Source of the DNA: a virus
Strand: one strand, 5' to 3'
Virus record (IMG/VR): IMGVR_UViG_3300045738_001973
Coordinates: 1 to 52,561 of that record
DNA length: 52,561 nucleotides
Under the pieces are notes generated by a model. The model saw only the letters and a program-made list of their open reading frames with translations. It made no database searches and was not told the DNA's origin. Of the stretch, positions 22,780 through 32,554 are shown piece by piece. A program made the position numbers and the translations under genes. Position 1 is the first letter of the stretch. The number at the start of each line of letters is the position of its first letter.

Positions 22780-24174
22780 TTAATATTTAATGCACGCGAG
22801 CAAGGCGACGTTGCGGGGGTGCCCTTCTTGAAAGCCGGAAATTGATGTTAAACCTACATTTGCAGCACCAGAAACCCCGGCTATATGCACCGCATGATCA
22901 CCACCAGTAGTGCTTAATACCGCGGGCTGGTTTGTTGCTGTGAGCGGGTTGGTTTGTGGGTTTGGTTCGCCGCTGTTGTTATTAAATGTGTAGTGCGCGT
23001 GCTCAAGTAAATGCTCTGTTTGAAATGAGCCAAATGGACGACCAACATCAACTCCACGAAAATCATTCCAGCAGCGAATAAATTCCCCCCGCAGCTCTGG
23101 CAAATTAAATGTATTGAAGCCGTCGCCAGCACCAAAGGTAGTGCCAATGGCTGCATACAAGTTGGCATAAGCTGTTCGGCTCACTTGTGCACCGTTGGCT
23201 TTTAGCCAGCCCGTTGGTGCTGTAGCGCGGGCAAAATACGCAACCATGCCCGACGGGGCTTTTTGGTCTGCCTCGGTTTTACTGTATACACCCAAGTTGG
23301 CACGCGACAGCGCAGCATCGTCTACATCTGACAAGTTCTTGCTGGCATCTAGCGGCCGCTCAACAAATCCGGTGGGCTCATTTTGTGCGCCAATAATTTT
23401 GGTGCCCGCGGGGTAGCTTTGACCAAGTATGATGCGCGCAAGGTCGTCTGGCGGGTCTGCCTTTTGCCATTGATCTGCGCCGGGGCCAGGGTAAAGTCGT
23501 TGCTTATCTACATACACAACCAATCCGTTGGTATTTACAGTGACAAAATCCACTTGGGTTTGGCTGTCGGCCAGCGTCTGCTCTTCTTCCACGGTGTTTA
23601 CCGTGACATTAGCGGTGTCGGGGTCTTCCCACTCGGCATCGCCGTCGCCATTTGATTGTTTGCGCAACACTTGGCCCGTGATGCCCCCGGGCGCAACATA
23701 GCCCAAAGTTACATTGTTTAATATCCATGTTTGTGTGGCTACCACCACGCTAGGGTCTACTTGCAGCGTTATAACAGCGGTATTTCGCACCGCAAATTCT
23801 ACCCGCACCACCGTATCCGCAAAGGCGCCGTCGGCGTCGGTAGGTTTGTAAGTGGTGGGTAAATTGCCCACCACCACCAGCCCGCCTTGGTCGTCAAAAA
23901 CCCCCACCTCGCGGAGTGTAAACCCGCCCTCTGTGGCGGGAATAATTAGCTCTACCGTATAGCGCGAGTTATCGTCTGGGTCTTGATACACGCGGTTAAC
24001 CGTGTCGCGGAAACGCTCCCGCACCAAACCGGTTTGGCCCTCTTCTGGGTAAACGTCGTTGCCGTTGCCGTCGCCTACCGCAACCTCAATTAAATTAATT
24101 GGCTCGCCGCTAGCCTCGGCAGCAGCTAAGCGCTCTAAGCCATAGGCGGTGTGAATGGTCATAAAATTGGGCAT
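22780..24174 (-). CDS. H: Tail fibre with N-terminal gpH-like and collar domains
   Basis: 464 residues. The N-terminal 160 match the P2 gpH attachment domain of the DUF3751 type (ERLAAAEASGEPINLIEVAV, then TEGGFTLREVGVFDDQGG). The C-terminal part has a tail-collar/receptor-tip module (MVAYFARATAPTGWLKANGA, FNLPELRGEFIRCW). It recognises the host surface. The N-terminal domain should plug into the baseplate via gpI. It is separated from gpI by a tailspike gene and two plus-strand morons, unlike P2, where H follows I directly. Confidence 0.9.
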   Translation of the reverse strand: MPNFMTIHTAYGLERLAAAEASGEPINLIEVAVGDGNGNDVYPEEGQTGLVRERFRDTVNRVYQDPDDNSRYTVELIIPATEGGFTLREVGVFDDQGGLVVVGNLPTTYKPTDADGAFADTVVRVEFAVRNTAVITLQVDPSVVVATQTWILNNVTLGYVAPGGITGQVLRKQSNGDGDAEWEDPDTANVTVNTVEEEQTLADSQTQVDFVTVNTNGLVVYVDKQRLYPGPGADQWQKADPPDDLARIILGQSYPAGTKIIGAQNEPTGFVERPLDASKNLSDVDDAALSRANLGVYSKTEADQKAPSGMVAYFARATAPTGWLKANGAQVSRTAYANLYAAIGTTFGAGDGFNTFNLPELRGEFIRCWNDFRGVDVGRPFGSFQTEHLLEHAHYTFNNNSGEPNPQTNPLTATNQPAVLSTTGGDHAVHIAGVSGAANVGLTSISGFQEGHPRNVALLACIKY

Positions 24175-24351
24175 GAGGTGGCCTCGGTGTAAGCGGTTTA
24201 AATGCTTGTATGGTTACACCTAGCCGCCAATCCGGTGGGGTTTTAGCAGAGTAAGTAGTGGCTTTACTGGTAAACTATGTTCACACAGCGCGGTTTGGGT
24301 GCGGGCTAACACCGCCAGCGCGGTTTATATGAAACAGGGACGACCACAAAC

Positions 24352-25014
24352 ATGCTGCTATACAAATTCAGATCACTTGAAAACTTAGAATTTGTTTTAG
24401 ATATCATCATAAACGAGCGGCTATATTGCGCACGATATAAGGATCTAAACGACCCGTTTGAAGGGCAGCTGTTGCATGCGACCGAGAATATAAAAATGCC
24501 CGGCTTATTAGGTCCAACTACAATCCGCACCACTAAAGAGCGACGGCTAATCACTGCTGATGATATTAGCCCGGTATTTGAGCCTAAGCGGGTGTGTAGT
24601 TTGTCTAGGACTGCGAACGATGTTCGCATGTGGTCGCTCTACGCCGATAGCCACAAAGGCGTTGCCATAGAAATTGATTTGGATATTGATCACGATCCGG
24701 GCGTTGTCGCTGCATTGCGCGCAGTAACCTACACCAAAACCCTAAGTGAGCGCGGGGGCATAATAGGGATTTACGACGAAGACAACCTGCTTACGATAAA
24801 AACCGACCATTGGCGCTATGAAGACGAATACCGCCTGCTGTGGCATGAGCCCTTATTTTCTATTACCGGCTGTGTAAAACGATTGGTTTTTGGGCCTAGA
24901 GCAGATCAATCTAGGATTGACCTGCTCCGCAAGATGGTGCCTGAACACATAGAATTTGTGCAGGCTAAGCTTGATTATGATGATGTGGCGGTGGTTTTTC
25001 CCTCGTGTGAATAA
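24352..25014 (+). CDS. DUF2971 protein, fibre-region moron
   Basis: 220 residues of the DUF2971 family, recognised by YKFRSLENLEFVLDIIINER, then RYKDLNDPFEGQL, CSLSRTANDVRMWSLYAD and HKGVAIEID. The biochemical function is unknown; members are scattered in mobile elements and prophages. It is transcribed against the surrounding late operon, so it likely has its own promoter and is expressed in the lysogen, which favours a host-benefit or exclusion role. Confidence 0.8.
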   Translation: MLLYKFRSLENLEFVLDIIINERLYCARYKDLNDPFEGQLLHATENIKMPGLLGPTTIRTTKERRLITADDISPVFEPKRVCSLSRTANDVRMWSLYADSHKGVAIEIDLDIDHDPGVVAALRAVTYTKTLSERGGIIGIYDEDNLLTIKTDHWRYEDEYRLLWHEPLFSITGCVKRLVFGPRADQSRIDLLRKMVPEHIEFVQAKLDYDDVAVVFPSCE

Positions 25015-25231
25015 AAATAAGTCCGCCCCCATTAATCTTATAGAAAAATTGACTGGCGAAGTCACTTTAAAAATAGAGACCGATAAGGCGCTGACGATGG
25101 ATGATATCAATCACCCCACTAATCCGCAGGATTCGAACCTGTACCGACATGCGTTCACAAGCTCGCGCCATCTTGGCCTGATGTGGTGGAAAGTGTGCAA
25201 AAGCCTCCAGCAAACGCATTGCAGCCCTTAA
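25007..25231 (+). CDS. Possible 74-aa protein overlapping the DUF2971 stop
   Basis: An open frame starting with GTG at 25007 inside the last codons of the DUF2971 gene, reading NKNKSAPINLIEKLTGEVTL and ending KSLQQTHCSP. There is no clear ribosome-binding site, so it would depend on coupling. It may also be a degraded gene end. No family is recognised. The remaining 85 bp before the next gene show nothing else. Confidence 0.3.
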   Translation: MNKNKSAPINLIEKLTGEVTLKIETDKALTMDDINHPTNPQDSNLYRHAFTSSRHLGLMWWKVCKSLQQTHCSP

Positions 25232-25316
25232 TTAGCAAGATTTAGCCGGTACGTGTTGCCATTGGCCTGCATGACACTATAATCATTCCGATAAAACTTC
25301 CACCTTAGAGATACAC

Positions 25317-26595
25317 ATGACCAAATTAGTCCTGCTGCTTTTTTTGCTTCCGTTAGCGCTTGACTATAAAACTACCGGTGGGCTGCCTCATGGCCCACAG
25401 TACATTCTTGTTGCTTTAACGACCTTAATCGGGCTCGCATCGCTCGTACCTCGCCCCAAGGCTGGCCTTAAACTTGACGCTTCCCCTGCTACACTTGTAA
25501 TTCTACTAACGATTCTAGGCAGCATAATCTCCTGTCGAATTAACGAAATCCCGCTGGATCGCTACATTCGAGTTGCTTTGCCATTCCTCCTTTTCGCGCT
25601 GGGGTATTTTGTCGCACTAAAGATAATGAAGACGCGCTACCGCGAGACGATGATTAGAACTGCAATCACGGGCTGTTTTATTTTCCTTCGCCTACGGCCT
25701 AATCACTACAGGGTCTCTGTCCGAAATGCGCTACCAAATTGTATCTCCCGTTCACCTCCTCGCCCAGTCAGCGGTGTTTTACTACTTACTCATTGAACGG
25801 CGATGGTCAAAGAGCAATATATTCATGTTGATATTTACGCTTTCAGTGACGCTGATAAGCGTTACTAGAAGTCTTTTCCTTGCCACTATGGCGATCACTT
25901 TGCTGGCGGCTTTATTACGAAAAGGAACCTTGCGGAACTTCTTAAAATCAGTCAATGGGCTAACAATAACGTCTGCGATTGCCGGCGCACTGCTAGTAAC
26001 TTACTTTGCCTTCCCGGAGGTTGCGCTACGCTGGGTTGAGAGGCTAACGATGGCCAGGTCTGATAACGGAATGGACCTTACCACCCTAACCCGTCTAGCC
26101 GAGATCGATAACCAGCTAGCCCAATGGTCGGCCAGCACAACTACGATATTTTTTGGGAAAGGGCTGGGAGCGACCTATGAATTGTCGGCACTAGCAGGCC
26201 TGGAAGGCCTGCTATCAACGGACGCATACGACGGGAGAATGGATTGGTTCGCTGGTCACAACTTTTGGGTGTATTCGCTCTTTTCGGGTGGACTGCTTTT
26301 CGGCATCGCGCTGCCATTGGCCATCCTTTATTACTTTATTCGATCTGCCTTCTTTTGCAGACGCACTCTCAGTGCAAGCTCATCATCTGAGATTAAGGAG
26401 CTTGCGCTCGGCACAATTGCAACATCCTCCATGATCCTTGCAACAATAGGGGGAAACCCTCTGGGCGCTCGCTATAGCGGTCTGCTTTACGGAGTATTCT
26501 TCGCCGTCATGGTATATCGCTATAAAACATGCTCGCGTACTCGCGACCACCGCTCCAGTGGACACCCAAACACGCTGACCGACAACCTAACCTAA
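25317..26595 (+). pseudogene. O-antigen polymerase/ligase-like gene split by a frameshift
   Basis: Two frames together encode one polytopic membrane protein of about 425 residues. 25317 onward gives several hydrophobic helices up to MIRTAITG; the second frame continues AVLFSFAYGLITTGSLSE and further helices to 26595. One extra base, most simply in the GGG run at 25670-25672, explains the break. Many transmembrane segments and a central periplasmic loop (about 26080-26260) suggest a Wzy/WaaL family protein. Between two receptor-binding proteins, such a gene suggests serotype conversion as in Pseudomonas phage D3. Inactive if the shift is real; a sequencing error is possible. Confidence 0.65.
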
Positions 26596-26626
26596 TCAGT
26601 AAAAGAGCTTACACCATTCCCTTGCA

Positions 26627-28825
26627 TTACTTCAGCATTATGGTGCCAGTAAACTCCACGTCATAAGTCACAGCCTTGTTAGCACCTGCCGATGCGACCG
26701 CAACCTGTATATTATTTCCAGACATAACGGGGGCGGTCATAGATATAGTCGGCGCATCTGTAGCTAGTGTGGTTAGTGTTAGAGTGGTTCCGTTCCATTC
26801 TACTCGCCACGTTCTCGCACCCTGCGCTACGCCGTCAACTGTTCTCGCTGTGGCGTAAAGTATACCGCTGGCGCCTTTACCTAAGTTGAAAGCGGTTGTT
26901 GCTGGCGTTGCGCCAGTGCCGTCTGCAAATAAAGTCAGCGTTGTAGATACATCCTCAACGGGGATTGGAATTATTGCGGTTGTGGTATAGTTACCACCTG
27001 CATTGGCCTCAGTCCTGTTTCCCTTGATTTTAAGTCTTGGTCGATACTGATCAATGCTTATGCCTGCACCGCCGTTGTTGTAGATTATATTCCCCTCTAT
27101 TTCTCCAGCCGACCGCTGACCAATACTAATGCCGTCGCCAACACTATCTCGAATTGTGTTTTTGTGCGCCTTGCTCAATCTTACTTTTCCGTACGTGCTA
27201 GCGTTCCAGCGTATGCCGTGTGTGCCTGACCCAACAATATCATTATTGGAGACGTTAACACCATTTGGTGATGCTACTTTTCTTGAGGCCACGGCAGTTG
27301 CTCCTGTTCCGTCACCGCTAATGGTCACGGCAGGGCTAGAAGTGTAACCACTACCGGCATTGGTAAGGGTGATTGATGTGACCTGCCCGCTAGTTACTGT
27401 GGCAGTAGCAGCAGCCCCAGTACCACCACCGCCCGAAAAACTTACTGTAGCAGACGTGTAGCCAGCACCAGCCACAAGAATATCGACGTAAGAGAGACGA
27501 CCGTACGGAGCGCCAGCTACAAGGTGTATTCCTGCGTCCGCTGCATTAAGCACCTGATTACCAGATACAACTATATCGTTGCCCCCCAAAATATGAATAC
27601 CATCATTGTCCGTCTCACTAGACGTTACTGTTCCATCAATAATATTACCCACCACAGTTACATTACTGGCGTCATCTTCGATGTGGATACCTCGCCCCCT
27701 AGTCCCACGAACAGTATTAGACGTAATAGCTACGTTTGTAGCACCAGCGACACCGATACCTAGTGATAAATCTTCGAGGGAAGCACTATCCATGTTAATA
27801 ATATTACCGTTTACAACGAAGCCTCGCCCTGCTTGAAATACAGGGAATGGTCGAGGCGTTGTGCCTAAAATTAAGTTGATAGGGAAGTTAAGCTCCACCC
27901 CATCAGCCTTGATACCGCTCATAATGTTGTTAGATATAAGTACATCTTCGGAATCGTACGCCTCTGCATTAAAAAGGACTCCGTAGAGCGCGTCGTCCAT
28001 GCGATTGCTTTCGATTCTAATCCTCTTTATGCCGAGGCGGTTGGCAGATATAGCTTGCATCCTGAAGCCAGAATCAGAGCTGATTTTGTTGCGAATAATA
28101 TCTACATCAACCGCATTGGCTGCGAGGGTTATGCCAGTACAACCTGAGGTGTGATTATTGACAATTCCTGAGCCTTCGATCCGGTTATTCCCAGTGAGTG
28201 TTATGAAATCCACAACTCCTGGCGTTGCTTTAAGGGTTGCGCCTGTGGACGCAATGCTTTTGCCAACAGGAACGCTCAAGGCGCCACATAAGTACGTTTT
28301 TGACTCATCCAGCATGTGAAGTGTGCGTACTCTTGGGTCAGCGAAAGCCTCAACTATTGCTGCTGTATCATTAGCCGCGCCATCGCCTACGCCTCCGTAC
28401 ATTTCAGGAGTAACTAGATAGTCGATTGCGCGCCACAAACTCCCTGACCATTGAAAATTCCCCACTCCGGGGACATAACGTACATCTTCAGTAGAAGTCC
28501 CAGTGATCGTGATCAACTCCGCCAGCGTCGCGACGGTTTTGATAGTCCCACTAACCGCATCAACCACCTCATCTACATCAATAATGCTGATCCGAATTCG
28601 ATAATCGCGCAGTAATGATTTAAACCTTAAGTCGTAACTCCCCGTTGGCCCGGTAAACTGCACCAAGCCATTCCCGTCTGCCTTAAACGGGTTATCAATA
28701 TCATTCCCGTCTTTGTCTTTTACGCCAGTCGCTAATGTTTCCGTACCAGCCAAATACAAGTATACGTCGCAAAATGGAATGAGTTTCTGTTCCTTTGTAA
28801 ACGCAAAATAATTTTTAACTTCCAT
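26627..28825 (-). CDS. Beta-helix tailspike
   Basis: 732 residues. The N-terminal 110 ([40 protein letters not shown]) form a virion-attachment head. A short spacer ([12 protein letters not shown]) leads to [20 protein letters not shown], the usual start of a pectate-lyase-like right-handed beta helix, with repeats such as [20 protein letters not shown]. Within it is a Gly/Thr-rich insert ([16 protein letters not shown] type, two copies). Such spikes often cleave or bind O-antigen or capsule; the active site cannot be assigned by eye. It lies right after gpI, next to the polymerase-like gene. Confidence 0.85.
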   Translation of the reverse strand: MEVKNYFAFTKEQKLIPFCDVYLYLAGTETLATGVKDKDGNDIDNPFKADGNGLVQFTGPTGSYDLRFKSLLRDYRIRISIIDVDEVVDAVSGTIKTVATLAELITITGTSTEDVRYVPGVGNFQWSGSLWRAIDYLVTPEMYGGVGDGAANDTAAIVEAFADPRVRTLHMLDESKTYLCGALSVPVGKSIASTGATLKATPGVVDFITLTGNNRIEGSGIVNNHTSGCTGITLAANAVDVDIIRNKISSDSGFRMQAISANRLGIKRIRIESNRMDDALYGVLFNAEAYDSEDVLISNNIMSGIKADGVELNFPINLILGTTPRPFPVFQAGRGFVVNGNIINMDSASLEDLSLGIGVAGATNVAITSNTVRGTRGRGIHIEDDASNVTVVGNIIDGTVTSSETDNDGIHILGGNDIVVSGNQVLNAADAGIHLVAGAPYGRLSYVDILVAGAGYTSATVSFSGGGGTGAAATATVTSGQVTSITLTNAGSGYTSSPAVTISGDGTGATAVASRKVASPNGVNVSNNDIVGSGTHGIRWNASTYGKVRLSKAHKNTIRDSVGDGISIGQRSAGEIEGNIIYNNGGAGISIDQYRPRLKIKGNRTEANAGGNYTTTAIIPIPVEDVSTTLTLFADGTGATPATTAFNLGKGASGILYATARTVDGVAQGARTWRVEWNGTTLTLTTLATDAPTISMTAPVMSGNNIQVAVASAGANKAVTYDVEFTGTIMLK

Positions 28826-28835
28826 TGCGGGCCTC

Positions 28836-29414
28836 TTAAATCGGTATGACGAGTTCGTTTATTACAACGATGGGGTCGAGGTATTGGTCCACAGTCACTT
28901 CTGTGCCGCTGTTGCTGGCGGTGGCCATGCTGGGCTGGTTGCGGGTGGTGACGATGGGCACAATTTCTGTAAGGTGCGACCGCAGGTTTTTGGCGTTGTC
29001 GACCAGTTCTAAAATCACGGCGATGTCGTCGAATTGAATGCCGGTTTGGTCAGTTTCAAAAATCAATTTAAACGTGAATGGGTCGCCTGGTGGGTCTTGA
29101 TTGAACCACTCTTGTACTTTTACGCCTAGGCCTATGGCGGCGAGTGCGCGCTTTACTGCGCCTATGGTGCCTTTGCGCTGGTGTATGGCTAATGAGGCTT
29201 TAATAGCGCCACGCTTTTGGGCGTCGGTCCAGTCGGCCTGCCATGTGTCTACTGAGCTGGCGCTGGCCAGCCATGGCAATAGCTTGTATGGGCAGGTGTC
29301 GGGGTTCCAGACTTCGCGCACTATTACGGGCACATTGCCAATGCGGGCTGTTGTGGCTTCTAACGCCAACTCAAACGCGCTGGCGTTTTTGGGTAGTAGG
29401 CTAGTTTCAGACAC
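28836..29414 (-). CDS. I: Tail protein I
   Basis: 192-residue baseplate wedge protein equivalent to P2 gpI (176). It is recognised by [20 protein letters not shown], then [17 protein letters not shown] and [15 protein letters not shown]. It links the baseplate and tail fibre. It overlaps the J stop by 8 bases, as is usual in this operon. Confidence 0.93.
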   Translation of the reverse strand: MSETSLLPKNASAFELALEATTARIGNVPVIVREVWNPDTCPYKLLPWLASASSVDTWQADWTDAQKRGAIKASLAIHQRKGTIGAVKRALAAIGLGVKVQEWFNQDPPGDPFTFKLIFETDQTGIQFDDIAVILELVDNAKNLRSHLTEIVPIVTTRNQPSMATASNSGTEVTVDQYLDPIVVINELVIPI

Positions 29415-30309
29415 TTGGGCTGCCCTCTACTGTGACGACTACGCTGGTGCAGTACGGGGCTTCGCCGTCGGTAATGCTGATATCTGCAACTGGCTGGGTA
29501 AGCGCTACCGATTGCACACCGGGCTGGTGGAGCGCGGCATACACTGCCGATAGTTTTACGTCGAAACCCAGTTTATGAATGGCATCTGCATAGGCTTGGG
29601 CGGCGGCAATGGCGTTGTCGCGCACGGTATTGGCGTCGGGCCCTGGGTAAACGGTGAGCACGGCCTCTATGGTGTAGTTGCTAATGCTGGCCGACAGTAC
29701 GTTTACGGTGTCGGTCATTGGGCGTTTGTCTTCGTCGTTTAGGGCGGTGTCTACGGTGGTTAGTAAAGGTTCGTCGGCAGTGCCGTCGCCGGTGCGGCTA
29801 AGCACATACACGGTTACCTCGCCTTCTATCGCGCTAATGGCGTCGGCGTCTTTTACCTGGGGATCGGCACTTAGGGTGAGCGCAATATAGCTGCCACGGC
29901 TACCGGCGGTGGTTAGGGCTTCGTCGGCGAGCTGTACGCGGCGGCGCAGGTCGTTGTCGGTTTCGTAAACGGCAGGCACTGGCGGTATGGCGTTGGGGTT
30001 GCCGGGGTCGAGCACAAAGCGCGTTAAGTTTTTGTTGGCGGCCAGTTGGTCTAGGTCGCTGCCGCTCGCGTAGGCCAGCATGACGGCGCGGGCGCCGTCG
30101 TTTACGCGCTGGCGAATGCCGAGTTCACGAAACGCCGCCACCTCTAAAATTTTATACGCGGGGTCGGATTCTAGTGGTGCATCAAAATTAGGGTCGCGGC
30201 TGCGAAAGTCACTTAGTATTTCTTGCAGTATGGTTTCGTAGTCCAGCGGTTCTACCACGTTGGGTGCAGGCAGTTGCGATAAGTCGATTGCGGTAAAGGT
30301 GCCGGCCAT
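29407..30309 (-). CDS. J: Baseplate protein J
   Basis: 300 residues (P2 gpJ 302). Typical features are the start TAIDLSQLPAPNVVEPLDYE, then SDPAYKILEVAAFRELGIRQRV and SGSDLDQLAA. It forms the wedge at the edge of the baseplate. The order V-W-J-I agrees with P2. Confidence 0.95.
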   Translation of the reverse strand: MAGTFTAIDLSQLPAPNVVEPLDYETILQEILSDFRSRDPNFDAPLESDPAYKILEVAAFRELGIRQRVNDGARAVMLAYASGSDLDQLAANKNLTRFVLDPGNPNAIPPVPAVYETDNDLRRRVQLADEALTTAGSRGSYIALTLSADPQVKDADAISAIEGEVTVYVLSRTGDGTADEPLLTTVDTALNDEDKRPMTDTVNVLSASISNYTIEAVLTVYPGPDANTVRDNAIAAAQAYADAIHKLGFDVKLSAVYAALHQPGVQSVALTQPVADISITDGEAPYCTSVVVTVEGSPSV

Positions 30310-30638
30310 TAGATTTTTACTCCCGTCGACACAAATTTGCCCAGTTCATCTACCCCGTTTATTTCCAGTTGGTATTTACCGGCTTCGCTTGTGCTTACTA
30401 TTGCGCGCTGCAGCGTTAGCCGCGGTTCCCACTTGGCAATGGCATGGGCGGTGGCGGCATACAAGCGCAGTTTGGTGGCGGGGTTTAGGGGTTGGTCTAT
30501 GAGCATGGGCACCAGGCTGCCGTAGTCGCGGCGCATCACCCTCGAACCCAGTGGCGTGCTAATGATGTCGGCAAGGGATTGCTGCAGGTGCGCTGCGCCT
30601 TCTAGGTGTTTGCCTGTGTTTGCGTTTACGCCCTTCAT
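30309..30638 (-). CDS. W: Baseplate protein W
   Basis: 109-residue gp25-like wedge protein (P2 gpW 115), recognised by HLQQSLADIISTPLGSRVMR, then DYGSLVPMLIDQPLN. It overlaps V by 4 bases and J by 1 base. It belongs to the lysozyme-like baseplate family without catalytic residues. Confidence 0.94.
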   Translation of the reverse strand: MKGVNANTGKHLEGAAHLQQSLADIISTPLGSRVMRRDYGSLVPMLIDQPLNPATKLRLYAATAHAIAKWEPRLTLQRAIVSTSEAGKYQLEINGVDELGKFVSTGVKI

Positions 30639-31276
30639 TGCGGTTGATTCGGTATTGCGGTATTGGGCATACCATTGGCATGGTCGTGGCCGTTGTAAAT
30701 AGTGCGGTCGCCAGCCATTGAGCGGGTGCCGTCGCTTACTTCGCCGTCGGCGTGTATGTCACCTGCTGCGGCCATGTCAGCGTCGGTGGTAATGCTGTCG
30801 GTGCTGTGGGTAGTGCCGTTTATGGTTACGTTTCCGTCTATTTCGGTGTCGCCAACAATATGCAATCCGCCGTCGGTAATAATCTCGGTGGTGGCGCCTG
30901 CGGGTAAATTAATAAGCAGTTCTTGGCTGGCGTGGTTGTAACTAAACACCGCGCCGTCGGGCATGTTCTTTACGGTAAGGTCTGGGTCTGTGCTGGGCGC
31001 TGGGTTGGCGGTGCTGTAAAACCCCAGCAAAGCGACGGCATTGCCGATAATACCCGAGGGGCACAACAGCAATACTTGTTCGCCCACGTCGGCTTGCGAC
31101 CAGTAGCTTTCTGTTGCGGCCCGGCCCGCTTGCCATTTAATGGGCGGGGTTAAATTGTTTTCGTCGCCGCCAATGGCCACGCGGCACAGCGCGCCGTCAA
31201 CCGAATGGACTGTGCCCAGGTTGATCATGTTGGCGATACGACGCTGCAGGTCGCTGATGATTTCGAGTTCGTTCAT
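30635..31276 (-). CDS. V: Baseplate spike protein V
   Basis: 213 residues (P2 gpV 211). It has an N-terminal helix and OB-fold (VHSVDGALCRVAIGGDENNL), then a triple beta-helix spike (TEIDGNVTINGTTHSTDS). The tip carries the HxH motif GHDHANG, which in P2 gpV coordinates iron at the apex of the membrane-piercing needle. Confidence 0.95.
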   Translation of the reverse strand: MNELEIISDLQRRIANMINLGTVHSVDGALCRVAIGGDENNLTPPIKWQAGRAATESYWSQADVGEQVLLLCPSGIIGNAVALLGFYSTANPAPSTDPDLTVKNMPDGAVFSYNHASQELLINLPAGATTEIITDGGLHIVGDTEIDGNVTINGTTHSTDSITTDADMAAAGDIHADGEVSDGTRSMAGDRTIYNGHDHANGMPNTAIPNQPQ

Positions 31277-31352
31277 AGCCTTGATTGTTTATTATTTCTG
31301 CGCGCGCGTAGTGGTTGTGGCGGTGTAAAGCGGGGGCTTACTGCTGGCGGGG

Positions 31353-31805
31353 CTATCGCGCCGTTAGGTGCTGGCTTACTAGGGTTTCGATTGCGCTTAG
31401 GTCGGCGTCGGACAAACCCAGCAATTCACGTTTGGCGTATTTCACCAGCGGGCCGCCCTTTTCTACTTCGGCAATTAAGCCGCGCTGGTGCACATTGGCA
31501 ATTTGCGCAATGCGACCGCTAAAGCCCACGGCGGCCTCACTTGGGCTGCTGCGGTATTTAAGGTGTTTGCGGTTGCGAATGCGGGCAAACATAGCGCGCT
31601 GACGAATGCCCTTTTGTTTTTGGCGGGGTTTTCTGGCTTCAAAGGCGCTGCCGTCGGGGTTTTGCTGGGCGGCAATGCGTTGGCCTTGGGACTTTTGCAA
31701 ATGCTGGGCAATGGCCCGAAATAAGCGGTGACGCTGTGCAGGCCCTAGGGGTGCTAGGGCCGCGTTTAACCAGTCGTTTATGCTTTGGTCGGTGTATTGC
31801 GCCAC
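31353..31805 (-). CDS. S: Tail completion protein S
   Basis: 150 residues, matching P2 gpS (150). Recognised by INDWLNAALAPLGPAQRHRL, then RRKQKGIRQ-like basic centre and LLGLSDADLSAIETLV. It acts at the head-tail joining end of the tail. It is 3 bp from R, so the two are coupled. Confidence 0.92.
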   Translation of the reverse strand: MAQYTDQSINDWLNAALAPLGPAQRHRLFRAIAQHLQKSQGQRIAAQQNPDGSAFEARKPRQKQKGIRQRAMFARIRNRKHLKYRSSPSEAAVGFSGRIAQIANVHQRGLIAEVEKGGPLVKYAKRELLGLSDADLSAIETLVSQHLTAR

Positions 31806-31808
31806 GGC

Positions 31809-32276
31809 CTACTCGCCTGACTCTAGCCAGCTTGCCACTGGGTCTGGGTCTGGGTGTATATACAGTTCCCAATTTGTTGCACTAAGCGGGCAGATATCGA
31901 TAGGTTTTACGCCGTTGTGCACTAGCTGCATGCCGCCTTCTACCAGGTTGGCGCCAACGTTTTCTTCTAGGGTTAAGATCAGCTCTACATCGGCGGTTTT
32001 GTGGTCGATTATGTCGGCATTAAACCTTATTGGGGTGGTTGCGTGGTTGGCATTATTGGCGGCCAGCCATTGCAGCACAATAAAAAACAGCATGTCGGCG
32101 TGGTCTGTGTAGTCGGTAACAATGATTTTGGCGTCGTAGCGAATACTAAAATGGCCGTTTAAGTCGCCTTGGTGGCTGGTAATTTGGCCGTCGTTGGCAA
32201 AGGTTAAAAGGTTGTCTGCCTTAATTTTTAACGGGCTGTTTAGTATGTGCTTGCGCAGCTCTGCTAGCAGTTCCAT
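31809..32276 (-). CDS. R: Tail completion protein R
   Basis: 155 residues (P2 gpR 155). It starts MELLAELRKHILNSPLKIKA and contains FIVLQWLAANNANHATTPIR, typical of the family. It completes the tail before head joining. It directly follows the lysis cassette. Confidence 0.92.
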   Translation of the reverse strand: MELLAELRKHILNSPLKIKADNLLTFANDGQITSHQGDLNGHFSIRYDAKIIVTDYTDHADMLFFIVLQWLAANNANHATTPIRFNADIIDHKTADVELILTLEENVGANLVEGGMQLVHNGVKPIDICPLSATNWELYIHPDPDPVASWLESGE

Positions 32277-32546
32277 TTATGGCCCCAACAGCTCTTTTAG
32301 GCCTTGGACAATGCCAATGCCTAGGGTCGATATAATGCCGGTCACAATGGCGCCCCACACTGCCATGCGCGTGTATTTGGCCACGGCTTCGCTGGCGCGG
32401 CGCTGGCTGTCGAGGTACAGCATGTTGCGCTGTATATCGATAGGGTTGCCGGTATCAAATCCTAATGAGGTGAGCGTGTCTTTAACCGCTTTGCTGGCCG
32501 TTTTGTCGACAAGCTCTTGCACCTCTTCTTTGGACATTTGCTGCAT
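32277..32546 (-). CDS. DUF6127-like membrane protein, possible holin
   Basis: 89 residues with one clear transmembrane helix near the C-terminus (MAVWGAIVTGIISTLGIGIV) and an amphipathic N-terminal half. It lies within the lysis cassette and resembles small holin-like DUF6127 proteins of P2-type phages. A holin or antiholin role is inferred from its place. It ends directly at the R start. Confidence 0.7.
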   Translation of the reverse strand: MQQMSKEEVQELVDKTASKAVKDTLTSLGFDTGNPIDIQRNMLYLDSQRRASEAVAKYTRMAVWGAIVTGIISTLGIGIVQGLKELLGP

Positions 32547-32554
32547 AAAAACCC

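Noticed and set aside
25123-25145. tRNA T-arm-like sequence (CAGGATTCGAACCTG) in the fibre region
   Set aside because: No acceptor, D or anticodon arm can be built around it; it lies in a possible reading frame.
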